Source of the DNA: Onishia taeanensis
Lineage (GTDB): Bacteria > Pseudomonadota > Gammaproteobacteria > Pseudomonadales > Halomonadaceae
Assembly (NCBI RefSeq): GCF_013349955.1
Contig: NZ_JABVXC010000001.1
Span: forward strand, 477,548 to 541,547
Direction: 5' to 3'
Length of the DNA stretch: 64,000 bases
This document shows positions 45,042 through 55,391 of this stretch, piece by piece. Within the stretch, counting starts at the first letter, position 1, and each line of letters begins with the position of its first letter. A program made the translations under genes and the position numbers. The notes beneath the pieces were generated by a model, which saw only the letters and a program-made list of their open reading frames with translations, was not told the DNA's origin and made no database searches.

Positions 45042-45911
45042 TTAGCTGCGGCCGGCCTGCTCCATTACTTCCTTGGCGAAGTCGACTTCTTCTTTCTCGA
45101 TGCCTTCACCCACTTCGAAGCGAGTGAAGCTGACCACTTCGCCACCGGCTGCCTTGACGAACTCGGCCACGGTCTGGTCCGGGTTCTTGACGAAGGCCTG
45201 CTCGGTCAGGCTGTTCTCAGCCAGGTACTTCTTCAAACGGCCCTGGACCATCTTCTCGGCGATGTTTTCCGGCTTACCGGCCATGTCCGGCTGCGCCAGG
45301 ATGATCGCCTTTTCCTTGTCCAGCTGCTCCTGCGGCATGTTCTCCGGCAGGGCCACGACCGGGTTGATGGCCGCGACGTGCATGGACACGTCCTTGGCTG
45401 CCTCGGCGGTGCCGCCAGCCAGCACGGTCAGCGCGGCGATGCGGCCGCCGTGGACGTAGCCACCCACGGTGCCACCAGCCGGCGCTTCGACCAGAGCGGC
45501 ACGACGCACGCTGATGTTCTCGCCGATCTTCTGGACCAGCTGCTCGCGAGCGTTTTCCAGCTCACCTTCCATCAGGGCCGCGATATCGGTGGTCTTGCTG
45601 GCGAAAGCCTGCTCGGCGACCTTATCGGCGAAGGCGATGAAGTTGTCGTCACGAGCCACGAAATCGGTCTCGGAGTTGACTTCAAGCATCAGGCCGTAGC
45701 TGGCGTCATCGGCCAGCTTGATCACGATGGCGCCTTCGGCAGCGGTACGACCCGCCTTCTTGGCGGCCTTGAGACCGGAGTTCTTGCGCAGGTTCTCGAT
45801 GGCGGTGTCGATGTCGCCACCGGCTTCGGTGAGTGCCTTCTTGCACTCCATCATGCCGAGCCCGGTGCGCTCGCGCAGTTCTTTTACCTGAGACGCGCTG
45901 ATAGCTGCCAT
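45042..45911 (-). CDS. tsf: Elongation factor Ts
   Basis: A 289-residue guanine nucleotide exchange factor for EF-Tu. The N-terminal UBA-like domain has [19 protein letters not shown], the exchange signature [18 protein letters not shown] is near 81, and the C-terminal coiled part has [18 protein letters not shown]. Second gene of the rpsB-tsf operon, with an intrinsic terminator-like hairpin in the gap between them. Confidence 0.98.
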   Translation of the reverse strand: MAAISASQVKELRERTGLGMMECKKALTEAGGDIDTAIENLRKNSGLKAAKKAGRTAAEGAIVIKLADDASYGLMLEVNSETDFVARDDNFIAFADKVAEQAFASKTTDIAALMEGELENAREQLVQKIGENISVRRAALVEAPAGGTVGGYVHGGRIAALTVLAGGTAEAAKDVSMHVAAINPVVALPENMPQEQLDKEKAIILAQPDMAGKPENIAEKMVQGRLKKYLAENSLTEQAFVKNPDQTVAEFVKAAGGEVVSFTRFEVGEGIEKEEVDFAKEVMEQAGRS

Positions 45912-45982
45912 GGTAATAACCTCTGAAATGGTTCGACGTCGATAATCTAAGCGTTTCCATCACCCGAGTGGGGACGGAAAGA

Positions 45983-45999
45983 AGGGGGCCAAGCCCCCT
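45983..45999 (-). terminator. Terminator or attenuator between rpsB and tsf
   Basis: On the minus strand AGGGGGC pairs with GCCCCCT over a 3-base TTG loop, followed by a T-rich tract (TCTTTCC), in the 183-bp rpsB-tsf gap. A similar partial terminator is known in E. coli at this place. Confidence 0.6.
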
Positions 46000-46094
46000 C
46001 CTCTGCCTACCCTTGTGTCCGGCGAGCTAGCCCACCGACCGGGCCGCCATCAGTCTGGCAGTCCCGGATGACAGCTTGGGGTAGACCAGCGTCA

Positions 46095-46826
46095 TCACTC
46101 GGCGACTTGTTCGCCTTCGGTGACTTCAACGAACTCGTCGGGACGACCTTCCTTCGCCTTGGCGCAGGCGTTGGCGATGGCCTGGACGTAGATCTGGATG
46201 GCGCGGATGGAGTCATCGTTGCCCGGGATCACGTAGTCGACGCCGTCCGGGTTGGAGTTGGTATCGACCACCCCGATGACCGGAATGCCAAGCTTGTTGG
46301 CTTCGTTGATGGCGATGCGCTCATGATCGACATCAACCACGAACAGCGCGTCCGGCAGGCCGCCCATTTCCTTGATACCGCCCACGCTGCGCTCGAGCTT
46401 GTCCTGCTCGCGGGTGGCCATCAGGACTTCTTTCTTGGTCAGCTTCTCGAAGGTGCCGTCTTCGTGCATCGACTCGAGTTCGCGCAGACGCTTGATGGAC
46501 ACGCGAATGGTCTTGTAGTTGGTCAGCATGCCGCCCAACCAGCGATGGTTGACGAAGGGCATACCAACACGGTTGGCCTCTTCCTTGATCACCTTGGCCG
46601 CCGCACGCTTGGTGCCAACAAACAGGATCTTGTTGTTGGTCTCCGCCATCTTCTCGACCACACTGATCGCTTCATTCAGCGCCGGCAGGGTGTGCTCGAG
46701 GTTGATGATGTGGATCTTGTTGCGAGCGCCGAAGATGAACTTGGACATCTTCGGGTTCCAGTACTTGGTCTGGTGACCGAAGTGAGCGCCTGCCTTGAGC
46801 AGGTCACGCATATTGACTTGTGTCAT
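46095..46826 (-). CDS. rpsB: 30S ribosomal protein S2
   Basis: A 243-residue ribosomal protein. Starts [19 protein letters not shown], with [36 protein letters not shown] and [21 protein letters not shown] as conserved segments, and an acidic C-terminus. The frame is open 45 codons further upstream, but CCAGGAGTCATCC before the ATG at 46826 and family alignment fix the start. A ~230-base leader precedes it. Confidence 0.98.
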   Translation of the reverse strand: MTQVNMRDLLKAGAHFGHQTKYWNPKMSKFIFGARNKIHIINLEHTLPALNEAISVVEKMAETNNKILFVGTKRAAAKVIKEEANRVGMPFVNHRWLGGMLTNYKTIRVSIKRLRELESMHEDGTFEKLTKKEVLMATREQDKLERSVGGIKEMGGLPDALFVVDVDHERIAINEANKLGIPVIGVVDTNSNPDGVDYVIPGNDDSIRAIQIYVQAIANACAKAKEGRPDEFVEVTEGEQVAE

Positions 46827-47066
46827 GGATGACTCCTGGACTATCGGGTTGGGCCTCCACGCACCCCATGGATCCGACCCTCGGACTGGCCGACGGCACC
46901 CGGGACCATGTGTCGGTGCATGTGTGTTTTTCAGGCTATTTAGCGCCTTGCCGCTGGCCATGCGAATAACGCAACTTCACTATCGCGAGACAGGCTATGT
47001 CGCCGGGCGAATAGAGGAAGCGATGCACTCGGCACAACGCATTGCAGGAAAGCGCGCAGCTTTATA
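46827..47066 (-). promoter_or_regulatory. rpsB promoter and long 5' leader (possible S2 autoregulation)
   Basis: Within the 359-bp rpsB-map gap, TATAAA (47061-47066, minus strand; 17 bases after a weak TTCATC) is a good -10 box, giving an untranslated leader of about 230 bases. Near its end CATGGTCC and GGATCCATG can pair around a GC-rich segment. Gammaproteobacterial rpsB leaders are known to bind S2 for feedback control; the same role here is inferred. The rest of the gap holds the map 5' region and no other gene. Confidence 0.45.
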
Positions 47067-47185
47067 CCATAGATCAATATCAAGATGAAGTCGCAAGCGC
47101 CCTGCCCGCCCCCTGACCGCCTCTTGTATCGCGTCAGTTCACGCGGCCGCTCGCGAGCGCCCTCCCCTTCACGACTCGAGATTCC

Positions 47186-47977
47186 ATGAACGTATCCATC
47201 AAGACCGCCGACGAAATCGTCAAGATGCGCGAAGCCGGTAAGCAAGCTGCCCGCGTACTGGAAATGATCACGCCCCACGTACAAGCCGGCGTCAGCACCG
47301 GTGAACTCGACCGCCTCTGCCATGACTTCATCGTCAACGAACTGGGTTCCGTGCCGGCACCGCTGAACTACCATGGCTTCCCCAAGTCGATCTGCACCTC
47401 GATCAATCACGTGGTCTGCCACGGCATCCCCGACGATGCCAAGAAGCTCAAGAAAGGCGATGTGATGAACATCGACATCACCGTCAAGACGGCCGACGGC
47501 TATCACGGCGATACCAGCAAGATGTTCATCGTCGGCGAAAGCATCCAGGGCGAGCGACTGGCCCGTGTCACTCAGGAGTGCCTCTACAAGAGCATCGCCG
47601 AAGTCAAGCCCGGCGTCCGCCTATCCCAGCTGGCCCGCGTCATCCAACAGCACGCCGAGGCCAACGGCTATAGCGTGGTACGTGACTTCTGCGGCCACGG
47701 CATCGGTTCGGTCTTCCACGAGGAGCCTCAGGTACTGCACTACGATGGCTATGCCCCCGAGGCCGACATCGCCCTCGAGGAAGGCATGTGCTTTACCATC
47801 GAGCCGATGATCAACGTCGGCGACCACCGCACCAAGGTGCTGCGTGATAACTGGACCGCAGTCACCAAGGACAAGAGCCTGTCTGCCCAGTGGGAACATA
47901 CCCTGCTGGTGACCGCCACCGGTGTCGAGGTTCTGACCGTACGTGACGAGGAAGACCTGAGCTTCCTTTCGAGCTGA
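47186..47977 (+). CDS. map: Methionine aminopeptidase, type I
   Basis: A 263-residue dimetal peptidase removing initiator methionine. Metal ligands: the two Asp in NIDITVKTADGYHGDTSKMF (about 97 and 108), His in GHGIGSVFHEEP, Glu in FTIEPMINVG, and Glu in QWEHTLLVT. The CHGIPDD substrate loop is present. Type I, without the type II insertion. Divergent from rpsB, which is the common arrangement. Confidence 0.97.
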   Translation: MNVSIKTADEIVKMREAGKQAARVLEMITPHVQAGVSTGELDRLCHDFIVNELGSVPAPLNYHGFPKSICTSINHVVCHGIPDDAKKLKKGDVMNIDITVKTADGYHGDTSKMFIVGESIQGERLARVTQECLYKSIAEVKPGVRLSQLARVIQQHAEANGYSVVRDFCGHGIGSVFHEEPQVLHYDGYAPEADIALEEGMCFTIEPMINVGDHRTKVLRDNWTAVTKDKSLSAQWEHTLLVTATGVEVLTVRDEEDLSFLSS

Positions 47978-47978
47978 C

Positions 47979-50654
47979 ATGCTGCTGCATCATTACCGCT
48001 TCCAGCCCGATGAGAGCCTCTTCGATGTCGCGGCCTTCCGCGCCGAGTTAGAGGGTGAACGCTCGCCGGTAGCGCCCTTCAAGCAGGCACTGAGCGAAAT
48101 CCAGGAGCGCCTGGACGAGCGCTTTCGTGCTGGCGCCGACATCCGCGACCTGGTGCATGGCCGCGCCTGGTGCCTCGACCGCCTGCTCGAGATCGCCTGG
48201 ACCCGCCATGCTTGGCCGGACGACGGCGTCGCCCTGCTGGCCGTCGGCGGCTACGGTCGCGGCGAGCTGCACCCGCACTCGGATGTCGATCTGCTGCTGC
48301 TACTCGAAGACGATGACGACACCCCCTACCGGGAGCCGCTGACCGACTTCATCACCTTCCTGTGGGATATCGGGCTGGAGATCGGCCATAGCGTGCGCTC
48401 GCTGAGCGACTGCGAACGCGAGGCCCGCGCCGACGTCACGGTGATCACCAACCTGCTCGAAACCCGCACTCTGGCAGGCGGCTCCCACCTGCGCGATGCG
48501 ATGCGCGAGCGCCTCAGGACCGACCGGCTGTGGCCGGCAGACGCCTTCTTCGAGGCCAAATGGCAGGAGCAGATCGCCCGCCACTACCGCTATAACAACT
48601 CCGAGTATCACCTCGAGCCGAACATCAAGAGCTCCCCCGGCGGGCTCCGGGACATTCAGATGATCGGCTGGGTCGCCAAGCGCCAGTTCGGCGAGCTGCG
48701 CTACGAAGAGGTCGTCGACAACGGCTTCATGAACGATGCCGAGCTGCGCATCCTAAGCCAGGGCCAGGCCTTCCTGTGGCAGGTCCGCTATGCCCTGCAC
48801 ATGCTCACCGGGCGCGCCGAGGATCGTCTGTTGTTCGACCACCAGCGCACCATCGCGACCCTGTTCGGCTACCGCGACATCCCCGGCCGGCTGGCCGTCG
48901 AGCAGTTCATGAAGCGCTACTACCGCCACGTCACCGCCCTGGCGGGTCTCAACGACATGCTGCTGCAGCACTTCGACGAGGTCATCCTGCGCGCTGACGA
49001 GGTGCTCGAGACCCGCACCCTCAACGACCGCTTCGAGGTCAAGGGCGGCTACATTCAGGCCCGCGACGAGCGGATCTTCCGCTACCGCCCCGCGGCCATG
49101 CTCGAGCTGTTCCTGCTGATGGCTCAGCACCCGGAGATCGAGGGCGTGCGCGCTTCCACCATCCGCCTGATTCGCGATCATCGCCACCTGATGGACGACC
49201 TGTACCGCGACGACGTGCGCCATCAGAGCCTGTTCATGGAACTGTTGCGCTCCAGTGGTAACGTCGCCCGTCAGCTAAGGCGCATGAATCGCTATGGGGT
49301 GCTCGGCAAGTACCTGCCGGAATTCGGTCAGGCCGTGGGCCTGATGCAGCATGACCTGTTCCACAGCTATACGGTCGATGCCCACACGCTTGGCCTATTG
49401 AAGTTCGTGCAGCGCTTCCGTGAGCCGCGCTGTCGTGAGGAATTTCCGGTTGCCGCGGCGCTGGTGCACCAGTTGCCCAAGCTCGAGCTTTTATGGATCG
49501 CCGGGCTCTATCACGACATCGGCAAGGGGCGTGGCGGCGACCATTCTCTGCTCGGTGCCCGCGACGCCGAAGAGTTCTGCGAGCGCCATGGTCTTTCGCC
49601 CCGGGATACCCGGCTGGTCAGCTGGCTGGTCGAGCATCACCTGCTGATGTCGAAGACCTCCCAGAAACGCGACATCACCGACCCTGACGTGATCCGCGAA
49701 TTCGCCACTCAGATGCGCGATGAGGTCCACTTGGACTACCTCTACGTGCTGACCGTGGCCGACATCAACGCCACCAACCCGACCCTGTGGAACGGCTGGC
49801 GAGCCTCGCTGCTCCGTCAGTTGCATGCCGAGACCAAGCGCGCCCTGCGCCGCGGCCTAGAGAACCCGCTGGACCGTGATGACTGGGTGCGCGAGACCCG
49901 CGAAGAAGCGCGCAGTCTGCTGGCCACCATTGGCATCGATCCTTCGCGCTTCGAGTCCCTGTGGGAGTCACTGGGCGAGGACTACTTCGTCCAGTACGCC
50001 CCCAGCGAGATCGTCTGGCAGACCCAGGGCATTCTCGACCATGACGGTTCGGACCTGCCGCTGATTCTGATCAGCGCACCCACCGAGGACATGACCGAGG
50101 GTGGCACCAAGGTGTTCATCCACACCCGCTCGGTGGACGACCTGTTCGCCGCCACCGCAGCCGCCATGGAGCAGCTCGGACTCTCGATCCACGATGCTCG
50201 CATCGCCACTTCGAGCAGCGACTGGACGCTCAATACCTTTATCGTGCTCGATGAGGACGGCCAGCCGATCCGCGATCAGGAGCGACTCGAGACCATGCGA
50301 TGCCACCTGGTCGAGGAGCTCGACGACCCGGACGACTACCCCCAGATCGTCACCCGCCACACCCCGCGCCAGCTCAAGCACTTCAAGGTGCCGACTCGGG
50401 TGGTGATCGAGCAGGATCCGGCCAACGAGCGCACCATGCTCGAGCTTACGGCGCCCGACCGCCCTGGCCTGCTGGCTCGGGTCGGCCGCATTTTCATGGA
50501 ACAGGGCATCGCGCTTTCGGCAGCGAAGATCGCCACCCTCGGCGAGAAGGTCGAAGACGTCTTCTTCATCACCGACCGCAACGGCGCGCCGCTCACCGAC
50601 ACCGAACGCCAGCAGCGCCTGCGTGAGCGGCTGGTCGAAGTGCTGGATGTCTAG
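47979..50654 (+). CDS. glnD: Bifunctional PII uridylyltransferase/uridylyl-removing enzyme
   Basis: An 891-residue nitrogen sensor that uridylylates PII when nitrogen is short and reverses it when glutamine is abundant. Order of domains: nucleotidyltransferase with GGYGRGELHPHSDVDLLLL (about 89-107), helical region, HD hydrolase with LYHDIGKGRGGDHS (about 508-521), and two ACT domains (about 705-785 and 815-890, the last starting MLELTAPDRPGLLARVG). The ATG comes one base after the map stop, so the two genes are co-translated. Confidence 0.97.
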   Translation: MLLHHYRFQPDESLFDVAAFRAELEGERSPVAPFKQALSEIQERLDERFRAGADIRDLVHGRAWCLDRLLEIAWTRHAWPDDGVALLAVGGYGRGELHPHSDVDLLLLLEDDDDTPYREPLTDFITFLWDIGLEIGHSVRSLSDCEREARADVTVITNLLETRTLAGGSHLRDAMRERLRTDRLWPADAFFEAKWQEQIARHYRYNNSEYHLEPNIKSSPGGLRDIQMIGWVAKRQFGELRYEEVVDNGFMNDAELRILSQGQAFLWQVRYALHMLTGRAEDRLLFDHQRTIATLFGYRDIPGRLAVEQFMKRYYRHVTALAGLNDMLLQHFDEVILRADEVLETRTLNDRFEVKGGYIQARDERIFRYRPAAMLELFLLMAQHPEIEGVRASTIRLIRDHRHLMDDLYRDDVRHQSLFMELLRSSGNVARQLRRMNRYGVLGKYLPEFGQAVGLMQHDLFHSYTVDAHTLGLLKFVQRFREPRCREEFPVAAALVHQLPKLELLWIAGLYHDIGKGRGGDHSLLGARDAEEFCERHGLSPRDTRLVSWLVEHHLLMSKTSQKRDITDPDVIREFATQMRDEVHLDYLYVLTVADINATNPTLWNGWRASLLRQLHAETKRALRRGLENPLDRDDWVRETREEARSLLATIGIDPSRFESLWESLGEDYFVQYAPSEIVWQTQGILDHDGSDLPLILISAPTEDMTEGGTKVFIHTRSVDDLFAATAAAMEQLGLSIHDARIATSSSDWTLNTFIVLDEDGQPIRDQERLETMRCHLVEELDDPDDYPQIVTRHTPRQLKHFKVPTRVVIEQDPANERTMLELTAPDRPGLLARVGRIFMEQGIALSAAKIATLGEKVEDVFFITDRNGAPLTDTERQQRLRERLVEVLDV

Positions 50655-50885
50655 GCTCGACGCCCGGACCGACGCCATGCCTAGGCAAGCAACCGACAGG
50701 CACCAAGATTGAGGCGCCTCCCCGGCTTCCCTATAATCGCGGACCTGACTCGGCGGGCATCACGACGCAACAGCGCGGGCCTATCGATACCGCCTTTGCA
50801 TGCAGGGCTAGCGTCTAGACCTAGCGACCAGGACCCAGCCGTCACCACGACCACGACAAACGCCCGCGAGGCGGCCAGGACAGCC

Positions 50886-52190
50886 ATGAACCCCGATCTC
50901 GATGCGCTCAAGCCTTACCCCTTCGAGAAGCTCGCCGCCCTCAAGGCCAATGTCACGCCCCCCGCGGCGCTGTCGCATATCCCACTGACCATCGGCGAGC
51001 CCCAACACCCGCCCTTCGCCGCGGCTCTCGACACCCTGAGCGCTCACCGCGACGAGATGGCGCGCTATCCAGCCACCGCCGGCTTGCCTGAACTGCGCCA
51101 GACGATCGCCGACTGGGCGACCCAGCGCTTCGATCTTGATGCCATCGGTGGCCTCGACCCGGACAGTCAGGTACTGCCGGTCAACGGCACCCGGGAGGCC
51201 ATCTTCGCCTTCGTTCAAGCAGCCATCGACCGCAGCCGCCCGGCCAAGGTCGCGGTGCCCAACCCCTTCTACCAGATCTACGAGGGCGCCACTCTGCTGG
51301 CCGGCGGCACTCCGCTCTACCTGGACTGCCAGGCCGACAACGGCTTCCGCTCGGATTTCGATGCAGTGCCAGCAGAGACCTGGCGCGACGTCCAGCTGGT
51401 GTTCCTGTGCTCGCCGGGCAACCCCACCGGAGCGGTGACGCCGCTTGAGGACTTCACGCGCCTGATCGCGCTTGCCGACGAGCATGACTTCATCATCGCC
51501 TCTGACGAGTGCTACTCCGAGCTCTATCTCGACGAAGCCACGCCACCGCCAGGGCTGCTGGAGGCCTGTGCTCGACTGGGCCGCCACGACTACCGTCGCT
51601 GCCTGGTCTTCCACTCGCTGTCCAAGCGCTCCAACCTGCCGGGGCTGCGCTCGGGCTTCGTCGCCGGCGATGCCGACCTGATCGCGCCCTTCAAGCGCTA
51701 TCGCACCTACCACGGCTGCGCCATGTCACTGCCGCTGCAGCAGGCCTCGATCACCGCCTGGCGCGACGAGGCCCACGTGCGGGCCAACCGCGACGCCTAC
51801 CGCGAGAAGTTCGCCGCCGTCACCGAGATCCTCGCTCCGGTGCTGGACTTCCCCGCCCCCGAGGCCAGTTTCTACCTGTGGCCGGCGGTACCGGGCGGCG
51901 ACGATGAAGCCTTCACCCGAGCGCTGTTCGCCGAAGAAAACGTCAGCGTGCTGCCGGGCAGCTACATGGGTCGCGCCACTAGCGGTGACGGTGAGGCCAA
52001 CGATAACGGCGTGAACCCCGGCGCAGGCCGCATCCGGCTGGCACTGGTCTCTGACGTCGACGCAGCCGTCGAGGCGGCCCGCCGCCTGCGCCGCTTTACC
52101 GAACGCTGGATGGCCGACGGCTCCACGAGCACTTCCACAAGAGCTTCCGCCATCGACGCTTCCACCGACACCATGAGGCCTCAAGCATGA
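50886..52190 (+). CDS. dapC: Succinyldiaminopimelate transaminase DapC
   Basis: A 434-residue PLP-dependent fold-type I aminotransferase. The PLP lysine lies in FHSLSKRSNLPGLRSGFV near residue 248, with LCSPGNPTGAV and IASDECYSELY as cofactor contacts. The adjacent dapD/dapE and gene order as in pseudomonads support the DapC role, transfer of the amino group to N-succinyl-2-amino-6-ketopimelate in lysine/peptidoglycan synthesis. The ATG at 50886 gives the family start; the frame is open upstream. The C-terminal ~25 residues are a Ser/Thr-rich tail not typical of the family. Confidence 0.92.
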   Translation: MNPDLDALKPYPFEKLAALKANVTPPAALSHIPLTIGEPQHPPFAAALDTLSAHRDEMARYPATAGLPELRQTIADWATQRFDLDAIGGLDPDSQVLPVNGTREAIFAFVQAAIDRSRPAKVAVPNPFYQIYEGATLLAGGTPLYLDCQADNGFRSDFDAVPAETWRDVQLVFLCSPGNPTGAVTPLEDFTRLIALADEHDFIIASDECYSELYLDEATPPPGLLEACARLGRHDYRRCLVFHSLSKRSNLPGLRSGFVAGDADLIAPFKRYRTYHGCAMSLPLQQASITAWRDEAHVRANRDAYREKFAAVTEILAPVLDFPAPEASFYLWPAVPGGDDEAFTRALFAEENVSVLPGSYMGRATSGDGEANDNGVNPGAGRIRLALVSDVDAAVEAARRLRRFTERWMADGSTSTSTRASAIDASTDTMRPQA

Positions 52191-52531
52191 TTACCCTCTA
52201 TGGCATCAAGGCCTGCGATACCTGCCGCCGCGCCCGCAAGGCGCTCGAGGCGCGGGGCGTGCCGTTCCAGGTCCACGACCTGCGCGAGGACGGCCTGTCC
52301 GCGGCACTGCTGGAACACCTGCTCGGGCAGGTGCCGGTAATGACCCTGCTCAACAAGCGCAGCACCACCTGGCGCCAGCTCGACGAGACGACCAAGGCCG
52401 AGGTGGATGCCAATTCGGCCCGCGCCCTGATGCTCGAACATCCGACCCTGATCAAGCGCCCCTTGCTGGACACCGGCGAGGAGGTTCGGGTCGGCTACCG
52501 AGACGGCGACTACGACGACCTGACCGGCTGA
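52187..52531 (+). CDS. ArsC/Spx-family thiol protein, YffB-like
   Basis: A 114-residue thioredoxin-fold protein of the ArsC/Spx family with an N-terminal CxxC (ITLYGIKACDTCRRARKALE), VPFQVHDLREDG, and the conserved LLNKRSTTWRQL and HPTLIKRPLLD segments. It lacks the full arsenate-reductase triad context and matches the YffB subgroup, whose role is unclear. It sits between dapC and dapD, overlapping dapC by 4 bp, as in pseudomonads; a link to DAP synthesis is only suggested by this. Confidence 0.88.
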   Translation: MITLYGIKACDTCRRARKALEARGVPFQVHDLREDGLSAALLEHLLGQVPVMTLLNKRSTTWRQLDETTKAEVDANSARALMLEHPTLIKRPLLDTGEEVRVGYRDGDYDDLTG

Positions 52532-52612
52532 TGCGGCCACGATAGCGAACGCGATTTCTTCTTGCCCGAGGCCCGCTGGCCTCGCTCACCTTCGATCAAA
52601 AGGACTCTCACC

Positions 52613-53638
52613 ATGCTGAGCTTCGCACTCGGAATCGGACACCAGAACACTCAAGGCGACTGGCTGGACGTCTACTACCCGGCCCCGCTCTTTGAGCCCG
52701 AGACCAGCCTGGTCGAGGCTGCACGCCAGGTCCTCGGCGCCCCCGCCGGCAACGTCGCGGTCAGCTTCCTGCCGGAGCACTGCGCCGACCTCGCCGAGGC
52801 GCTCAAGACCGCCGGTCACGCCGAGCAGGCCGAACTGGCAGCGAGCCTCTCTGCCAGCCAGCGCCCGCTGGTCGCGACCTTCCTCGAGACCGATCAGGCG
52901 CCGGAAAGTGCCCCGGAGGTCTATCTCAAGCTGCACCTGCTGTCCCACCGCCTGGTCAAGCCGCACGGCCTGGACCTCGGCGGCATGTTCGGTCTGCTGC
53001 GCAACGTCGCCTGGACCAACGAAGGCCCGATCGACATCGAGGAATTGCCGGCTCGCCGCCTCAAGGCACGCCTCGAAGGCCGCGCCCTGTCCGTCGACTG
53101 CGTCGACAAGTTCCCCAAGATGGCCGACTACGTGGTGCCCAGCGGCGTGCGCATCGGCGACACCGCCCGCGTGCGCCTGGGGGCCCACCTCGGCGAAGGC
53201 ACCACCGTGATGCACGAAGGCTTCGTCAACTTCAATGCCGGCACCGAAGGGCCAGGCATGGTCGAAGGCCGCATTTCCGCCGGTGTGATGGTCGGCAAGG
53301 GCTCGGACCTCGGCGGCGGCTGCTCGACCATGGGCACCCTGTCCGGCGGTGGCAATATCATCATCAAGGTCGGCGAAGGCTGCCTGATCGGTGCCAATGC
53401 CGGTATCGGCATTCCGCTGGGCGACCGCTGCACCGTCGAGGCAGGCCTCTACCTCACCGCCGGGGCCAAGGTCGCGGTGCTGGATGATCAGGGCCAGGTC
53501 GCCGAGACCGTCGCCGCCCGCGCCCTGGCAGGCCAGGACGATCTGCTGCTGCGTCGCAACTCGCAGACCGGACGCATCGAGTGTCTGACCAACAAGAGTG
53601 CCATCGCACTCAACGAGGCGCTCCACGCCCACAACTGA
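52613..53638 (+). CDS. dapD: 2,3,4,5-tetrahydropyridine-2,6-dicarboxylate N-succinyltransferase DapD
   Basis: A 341-residue succinyltransferase of the long (pseudomonad) type. An N-terminal alpha/beta domain precedes a left-handed beta-helix (about 180-290) with VRIGDTARVRLGAHLGEGT, VMHEGFVNFNAGTEG, and GGGCSTMGTLSGGGN. It adds a succinyl group to tetrahydrodipicolinate, the substrate step before DapC. ATG at 52613 has AAAAGGA upstream; the frame is open further upstream but without a site. Confidence 0.95.
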   Translation: MLSFALGIGHQNTQGDWLDVYYPAPLFEPETSLVEAARQVLGAPAGNVAVSFLPEHCADLAEALKTAGHAEQAELAASLSASQRPLVATFLETDQAPESAPEVYLKLHLLSHRLVKPHGLDLGGMFGLLRNVAWTNEGPIDIEELPARRLKARLEGRALSVDCVDKFPKMADYVVPSGVRIGDTARVRLGAHLGEGTTVMHEGFVNFNAGTEGPGMVEGRISAGVMVGKGSDLGGGCSTMGTLSGGGNIIIKVGEGCLIGANAGIGIPLGDRCTVEAGLYLTAGAKVAVLDDQGQVAETVAARALAGQDDLLLRRNSQTGRIECLTNKSAIALNEALHAHN

Positions 53639-53697
53639 GTCCTTTGCTGCGCCCGCCGCCGGCGGGCGCTCTGCCCCTTCGCTTACCAGGATGAAGC

Positions 53698-54867
53698 ATG
53701 CCCGATACCACCACGCCGTCTTCGACGCCTTCCGCGACACTCGACCTGGCCATCGACCTGATGGGCCGCGCCTCGGTGACTCCCGCTGACGTCGGCTGCC
53801 AGGCGCTGATGATCGAGCGCCTCGAACGCCTCGGTTTCCATATCGAGCGGCTGCCGTTCGGCGACGTCGAGAACTTCTGGGCGGTGCGCGGCCACCAGGG
53901 CCCGGTGCTGGCCTTCGCCGGCCACACCGATGTGGTGCCGAGCGGCCCCGAGAGCCAGTGGGACCACCCGCCCTTCACCCCCTTCATCGACGACGACGGC
54001 ATGCTGCTGGGTCGCGGCGCCGCCGACATGAAGGGCAGCCTGGCGGCGATGATCACCGCCGTGGAACGCTTCGTCGCCGCGCATCCGGACCACGATGGCA
54101 AGATCGCCTTTCTGATCACCTCGGACGAGGAAGGCCCGGCCGTTGACGGTACCAAGGCGGTGGTCGAGCACCTGCGCGAGACTCACCAGCGCCTGGATTA
54201 CTGCATCGTCGGCGAGCCGTCCTCCACCGAACGCGTCGGCGACGTGATCAAGAACGGTCGCCGCGGCTCGCTGGGCGCCGTGCTGCGCGTCAGGGGCGTG
54301 CAGGGCCATGTCGCCTATCCGCACATGGCGCGCAACCCCATCCACGAGGCCGCTCCGGCACTGGATGCCCTGGCCCGGGAACACTGGGACGCGGGCAACG
54401 ACTTTTTCCCGGCGACCAGCTTCCAGATCTCCAACATCCGCGCGGGCACCGGCGCCACCAACGTGATCCCGGGGGAGCTCGAGGTGGTGTTCAACTTCCG
54501 CTACTCCACCGAGCTGACCCATGAGGCATTGCGCCGCCGCACCGAGGCGATTCTCGATGCCCACGGCCTCGACTACCGCGTCGACTGGACGCTCAACGGC
54601 GAGCCCTTCCTGACCGCTGAAGGCCAACTGGTCGAGGCTGCCGTGGCGGGCGTCGAGGGCGTTACCGGCGAGCGACCGACACTCTCCACCGCCGGTGGCA
54701 CCTCGGATGGACGCTTCATTGCCACCCTGGGGAGCCAGGTGGTCGAACTGGGCCCCCGCAACGACACCATCCACAAGGTCAACGAGCGAGTGCGGGCCGC
54801 CGACCTGGACACCCTCAGCGACATCTACGAGGCCATCCTCACGCGGCTGTTCGCTCACACCGACTGA
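53698..54867 (+). CDS. dapE: Succinyl-diaminopimelate desuccinylase DapE
   Basis: A 389-residue M20-family metallohydrolase releasing LL-diaminopimelate. Zinc ligands: His76 in [11 protein letters not shown], Asp in [14 protein letters not shown] (about 109), Glu pair in [14 protein letters not shown], and the dimerisation domain at about 185-300 ([19 protein letters not shown] in part). The first 15 residues are a Thr/Ser/Pro-rich addition. It follows dapD by 59 bases, completing a dapC-yffB-dapD-dapE block. Confidence 0.96.
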   Translation: MPDTTTPSSTPSATLDLAIDLMGRASVTPADVGCQALMIERLERLGFHIERLPFGDVENFWAVRGHQGPVLAFAGHTDVVPSGPESQWDHPPFTPFIDDDGMLLGRGAADMKGSLAAMITAVERFVAAHPDHDGKIAFLITSDEEGPAVDGTKAVVEHLRETHQRLDYCIVGEPSSTERVGDVIKNGRRGSLGAVLRVRGVQGHVAYPHMARNPIHEAAPALDALAREHWDAGNDFFPATSFQISNIRAGTGATNVIPGELEVVFNFRYSTELTHEALRRRTEAILDAHGLDYRVDWTLNGEPFLTAEGQLVEAAVAGVEGVTGERPTLSTAGGTSDGRFIATLGSQVVELGPRNDTIHKVNERVRAADLDTLSDIYEAILTRLFAHTD

Positions 54868-54895
54868 GCCTACCGCCCGCTACCGAGAGTCAAGC

Positions 54896-55282
54896 ATGCA
54901 ACGCTACCCGGATATCGAGATCTACCTGGCCAAGGCCCCCATCGAGGCCTTGGACGCCTGGCTGGCCGCCAGCCTGGATGCGCCGCCGCTGTCTCGTGCC
55001 GGCAAGCGCCAATGGCGCACCACCGGCCACCTGGACGGCACGAAGGTACCTGTGCTGCTGGTCGAACAGGCCGCCGACGGCTTTGCCAGCCTGTGGTTCG
55101 ACAGCGGCGCCACCCCCTGGCCCCGCGATGCCGACTGCGCCCGTTCGGCTGCCAGCGCCCTGGACGTCGAAGTACGCTGTTCGCTGGGCGGCTGGCAGCC
55201 CGGCGACGACCCGGACCGCTTCTGGCGAGTGCAGCCCGACGGACAGGAGGACGCCATCACCTGGCCGGACTCAGGCCAATGA
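54896..55282 (+). CDS. Conserved small protein of unknown function after dapE
   Basis: A 128-residue protein starting MQRYPDIEIYLAKAPIEALD, with VPVLLVEQAADGFASLWFDS and a W/D-rich end (DPDRFWRVQPDGQED). It has no signal peptide or membrane segment, is acidic, and is probably cytosolic. The ATG at 54896 has GAGAGT upstream and lies 28 bases after dapE, with a strong terminator after the gene, so it is the last gene of the dap block. I do not recognise the family. Confidence 0.75.
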   Translation: MQRYPDIEIYLAKAPIEALDAWLAASLDAPPLSRAGKRQWRTTGHLDGTKVPVLLVEQAADGFASLWFDSGATPWPRDADCARSAASALDVEVRCSLGGWQPGDDPDRFWRVQPDGQEDAITWPDSGQ

Positions 55283-55306
55283 GTCCTTTCCTGCCTCCCA
55301 CACGAT

Positions 55307-55340
55307 GACGCCCCGCCTGCTTTTCAGCAGGCGGGGCGTC
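55307..55340. terminator. Strong hairpin between the dapE block and the cold-shock gene
   Basis: A perfect 14-bp stem GACGCCCCGCCTGC/GCAGGCGGGGCGTC with a TTTTCA loop, placed between convergent genes; likely works in both directions. Confidence 0.75.
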
Positions 55341-55391
55341 GGTCGAGCGGCGGCCCCTTGGCCTCAGAGGCCAGGACTCAGACGATCGGGC

